The notes beneath the pieces were generated by a model. That model ran no database searches and was not told the DNA's origin. It saw nothing but the letters and a program-made list of their open reading frames with translations. From Tricholoma matsutake (Eukaryota > Basidiomycota > Agaricomycetes > Agaricales > Tricholomataceae), in contig AP026539.1 of the NCBI GenBank assembly GCA_026075535.2, positions 9,052,001 to 9,116,000 on the forward strand: 64,000 bases of DNA. The letters are read 5' to 3'. The number at the start of each line of letters is the position of its first letter. The first letter of the stretch is position 1. Below, in pieces: positions 62,492 through 64,000 of this stretch. A program made the position numbers and the translations under genes.

Positions 62492-64000
62492 TCACAGCTG
62501 CTGTCGCTGTTTATATGCCCCCAGGATTCTCTTGGCATGTTTCAGGTTCCCCTCGGGTTCCCATGAGTTTTCCGAGGTTGGGTATCTGATCCACTTCACT
62601 AGGAAGTGCGTGGTCTTTCCTTTCTTCTTGTGTCCAATGATTGCTTCCACTTCGTACTCCGGTTCGCCCTCAATTAGATCCAGTGGAGGTTTTGGGAAGT
62701 TTGGGCCATGTGTCTCAGTTTCTATATAAGAGGAGAGAAGTGCTGCATGGAATACCGGGTGTATTTTCCACTGATCAGGTAACTTTAATTGGTAGGAAAG
62801 GGGGCTTAAGACCTTCTCAATAGAGAACAGTCCTTCTCTTTTTGGCGCAAGCTTCTTTGTTGCATGCATTGTCTTGAGGTTGTTTGCTTCTAGCCACACC
62901 TTATCTCCTTCTTTGAATGGCATGAAGTGCCGTGTTGTCCTTTCTGCCATCATTTGTCTGGCTAACTCATGAGTTGCCTTTGCTTTGTCTCAGGCCCTTT
63001 GCAGTGCAATGATTCGCTTCTCGATGGCCGGTATGTTCGTTTTCAGGTAAGGGAGGGGGAATGCCTTGGGTTCATAGCCCATCATGAGGTAGAATGGGGA
63101 GTTCTTCTGGGTGGAGTGTGTCCTCTGGTTGTGTGTGAATTCTGCTGTAGGAAGGAAGTGCTTCCACTTTTCTTGGTTGTTTGAGCAGAAGATTCACAAG
63201 TACACCTCTACCTCCTGATTCACTTGCTCAGTTTCCCCATCTGTCTGGGGGTGGTATGCCATGCTCATCACTAGTTTAATCCCAAGCAGTCTTCCCAGCT
63301 CCTGGAATAGCTGAGAGGCAAATCTGGGGTCCCTGTCCGAGATGATCTTGTCTGGGAGGCCAAATTGTTTGTAGACATGATCCAAGTAGAGGGTCGCTGC
63401 TCCCAGTGCATCGATGGTTTTTTTGCAGGGGATGAAAATTACCCCCTTCGTAAGCCCATGGTCTACCATGACCATGAGTGCATCATAGCCATCGGACTCA
63501 GGTAGGTCAGTTATGAAATTGGTTGTCACCATTGCAAATGGTCTTGTTGCTTTGGATTTAATTGGTTGTAGAGGCGGTGTCGTCGGGTGGGTGTTGACCT
63601 TCATTTGCTGGCATGTTGTGCATCCAGTGATGTAGTTTTTGATGTACATCATCATTCCTGGCCACCAGTAGTCTCTGCTAACCATTTCAGTTGTCTGCCA
63701 TTGTCCCAGGTGTCCGCTGGTTACTCCTTTGTGGTATTTTTGCACCAGCTTCTTCCGTAGATCTCCATTGTCCAGGACGTAGCACCTGTCTCGAAAAAAT
63801 AGAAGGCCATCCTCTATTTTCCAATCTTCTAATGCCGACTTTATCAGTGGGGTTCCTTTTGTCTTTAGCGCTTTGATTGCACTTTTTACCAGATCGTCTT
63901 TCATGATACTACCTGCAAGTAGATCATGAACTTCCTTATCAATGAACTTCACGAATACCATTTCAGGTAACATTGTGATGTCTTCATTGTCGTTGTCTTC
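62492..64000 (-). pseudogene. Gypsy 5 pol: integrase and chromodomain (runs off the window)
   Basis: Minus strand: YHKGVTSGHLGQWQTT...CTTCQQMK (zinc-binding part), TTNFITDLPESDGYD (the family has Asp, here Asn, at the first catalytic position), IISDRDPRFASQLFQELG, YHPQTDGETEQVNQEVEVYL, a TGA at about 63194, then decayed sequence to 62953, RHFMPFKEGDKVWLE, KREGLFSIEKVLSP, and a chromodomain (PEYEVEAIIGHKKKG, FLVKWIRYPTSENSWEPEG) ending before 62492. Stops are TGA. RT and RNase H would lie to the right of the window. Confidence 0.88.

Overview
The window is nuclear DNA of a filamentous fungus, almost certainly an Agaricomycete (Basidiomycota). The reasons are KDZ-type transposase genes with their CxC cysteine clusters, DIRS-like tyrosine-recombinase retroelement remains, chromodomain Ty3/gypsy elements, and introns of 51-63 nt with GT/GC..CTAAC..AG signals. 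I see no rRNA gene, no intact tRNA gene, no CRISPR array and no bacterial operon. Nearly all of the 64 kb is transposable elements inserted into one another and decayed. Almost every premature stop in the gypsy polyproteins is TGA where the family usually has Arg, which fits CGA>TGA decay at CpG.

Layout. 1-10089: a decayed DIRS-like retroelement (gag, RT-RNase H, tyrosine recombinase) carrying two oppositely oriented hAT copies (2158-3662, 7892-9427). The 8-bp target duplications of these copies are exchanged, so the 4.2 kb between them (3663-7891) is inverted; turning it back joins both gag and polymerase reading frames. That segment also holds a second hAT type (6055-7708), itself split by a solo gypsy LTR (6163-7142). 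10090-16268: a 6.2-kb terminal-inverted-repeat (TIR) element with three minus-strand genes: a KDZ-associated CxC5/CxC6-type protein (broken by a 183-bp solo LTR), a Gly-Lys-repeat protein, and a five-exon acidic Asp/Asn-repeat protein beside a tRNA-like module. 16269-25480: mostly unrecognised decayed coding DNA, a hAT MITE (17386-17688) and a 2.1-kb TIR element (21844-23930) with four tandem intron-like units.

25485-45177: a KDZ CxC1-type transposase pseudogene (minus) split by a six-level nest: KDZ gene > gypsy LTR > chromodomain gypsy 1 (26874-40883, TSD ATGTT) > gypsy 2 LTR and gag > gypsy 3 (30402-38783, TSD CAATG) > a 2.2-kb non-autonomous LTR element (32208-34372). A third hAT copy (42578-43733, 8-bp TSD) sits in the N-terminal half of the same KDZ gene.

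45480-54378: a LINE 3' end, a chimeric TIR element (46723-48371), and a 5'-truncated gypsy 4 with an antisense zinc-cluster gene and its 3' LTR. 54379-61032: a fourth hAT copy with an internal satellite-like array, a foldback MITE, a short tandem repeat, and fragments with PHD-finger and WD40 signatures. 61033-64000: the 3' LTR, a CCHC ORF and the integrase/chromodomain of gypsy 5 (minus), running off the end.

Three features stand out. The first is the family of TIR elements with quickly diverging ends, a tRNA-like module and intron-bearing passenger exons, including one 6.2-kb copy with a KDZ-type gene; the same passenger exon type also occurs inside hAT elements. The second is the exact swap of target duplications that records an inversion. 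The third is a Tf1-like self-priming signature in gypsy 1.
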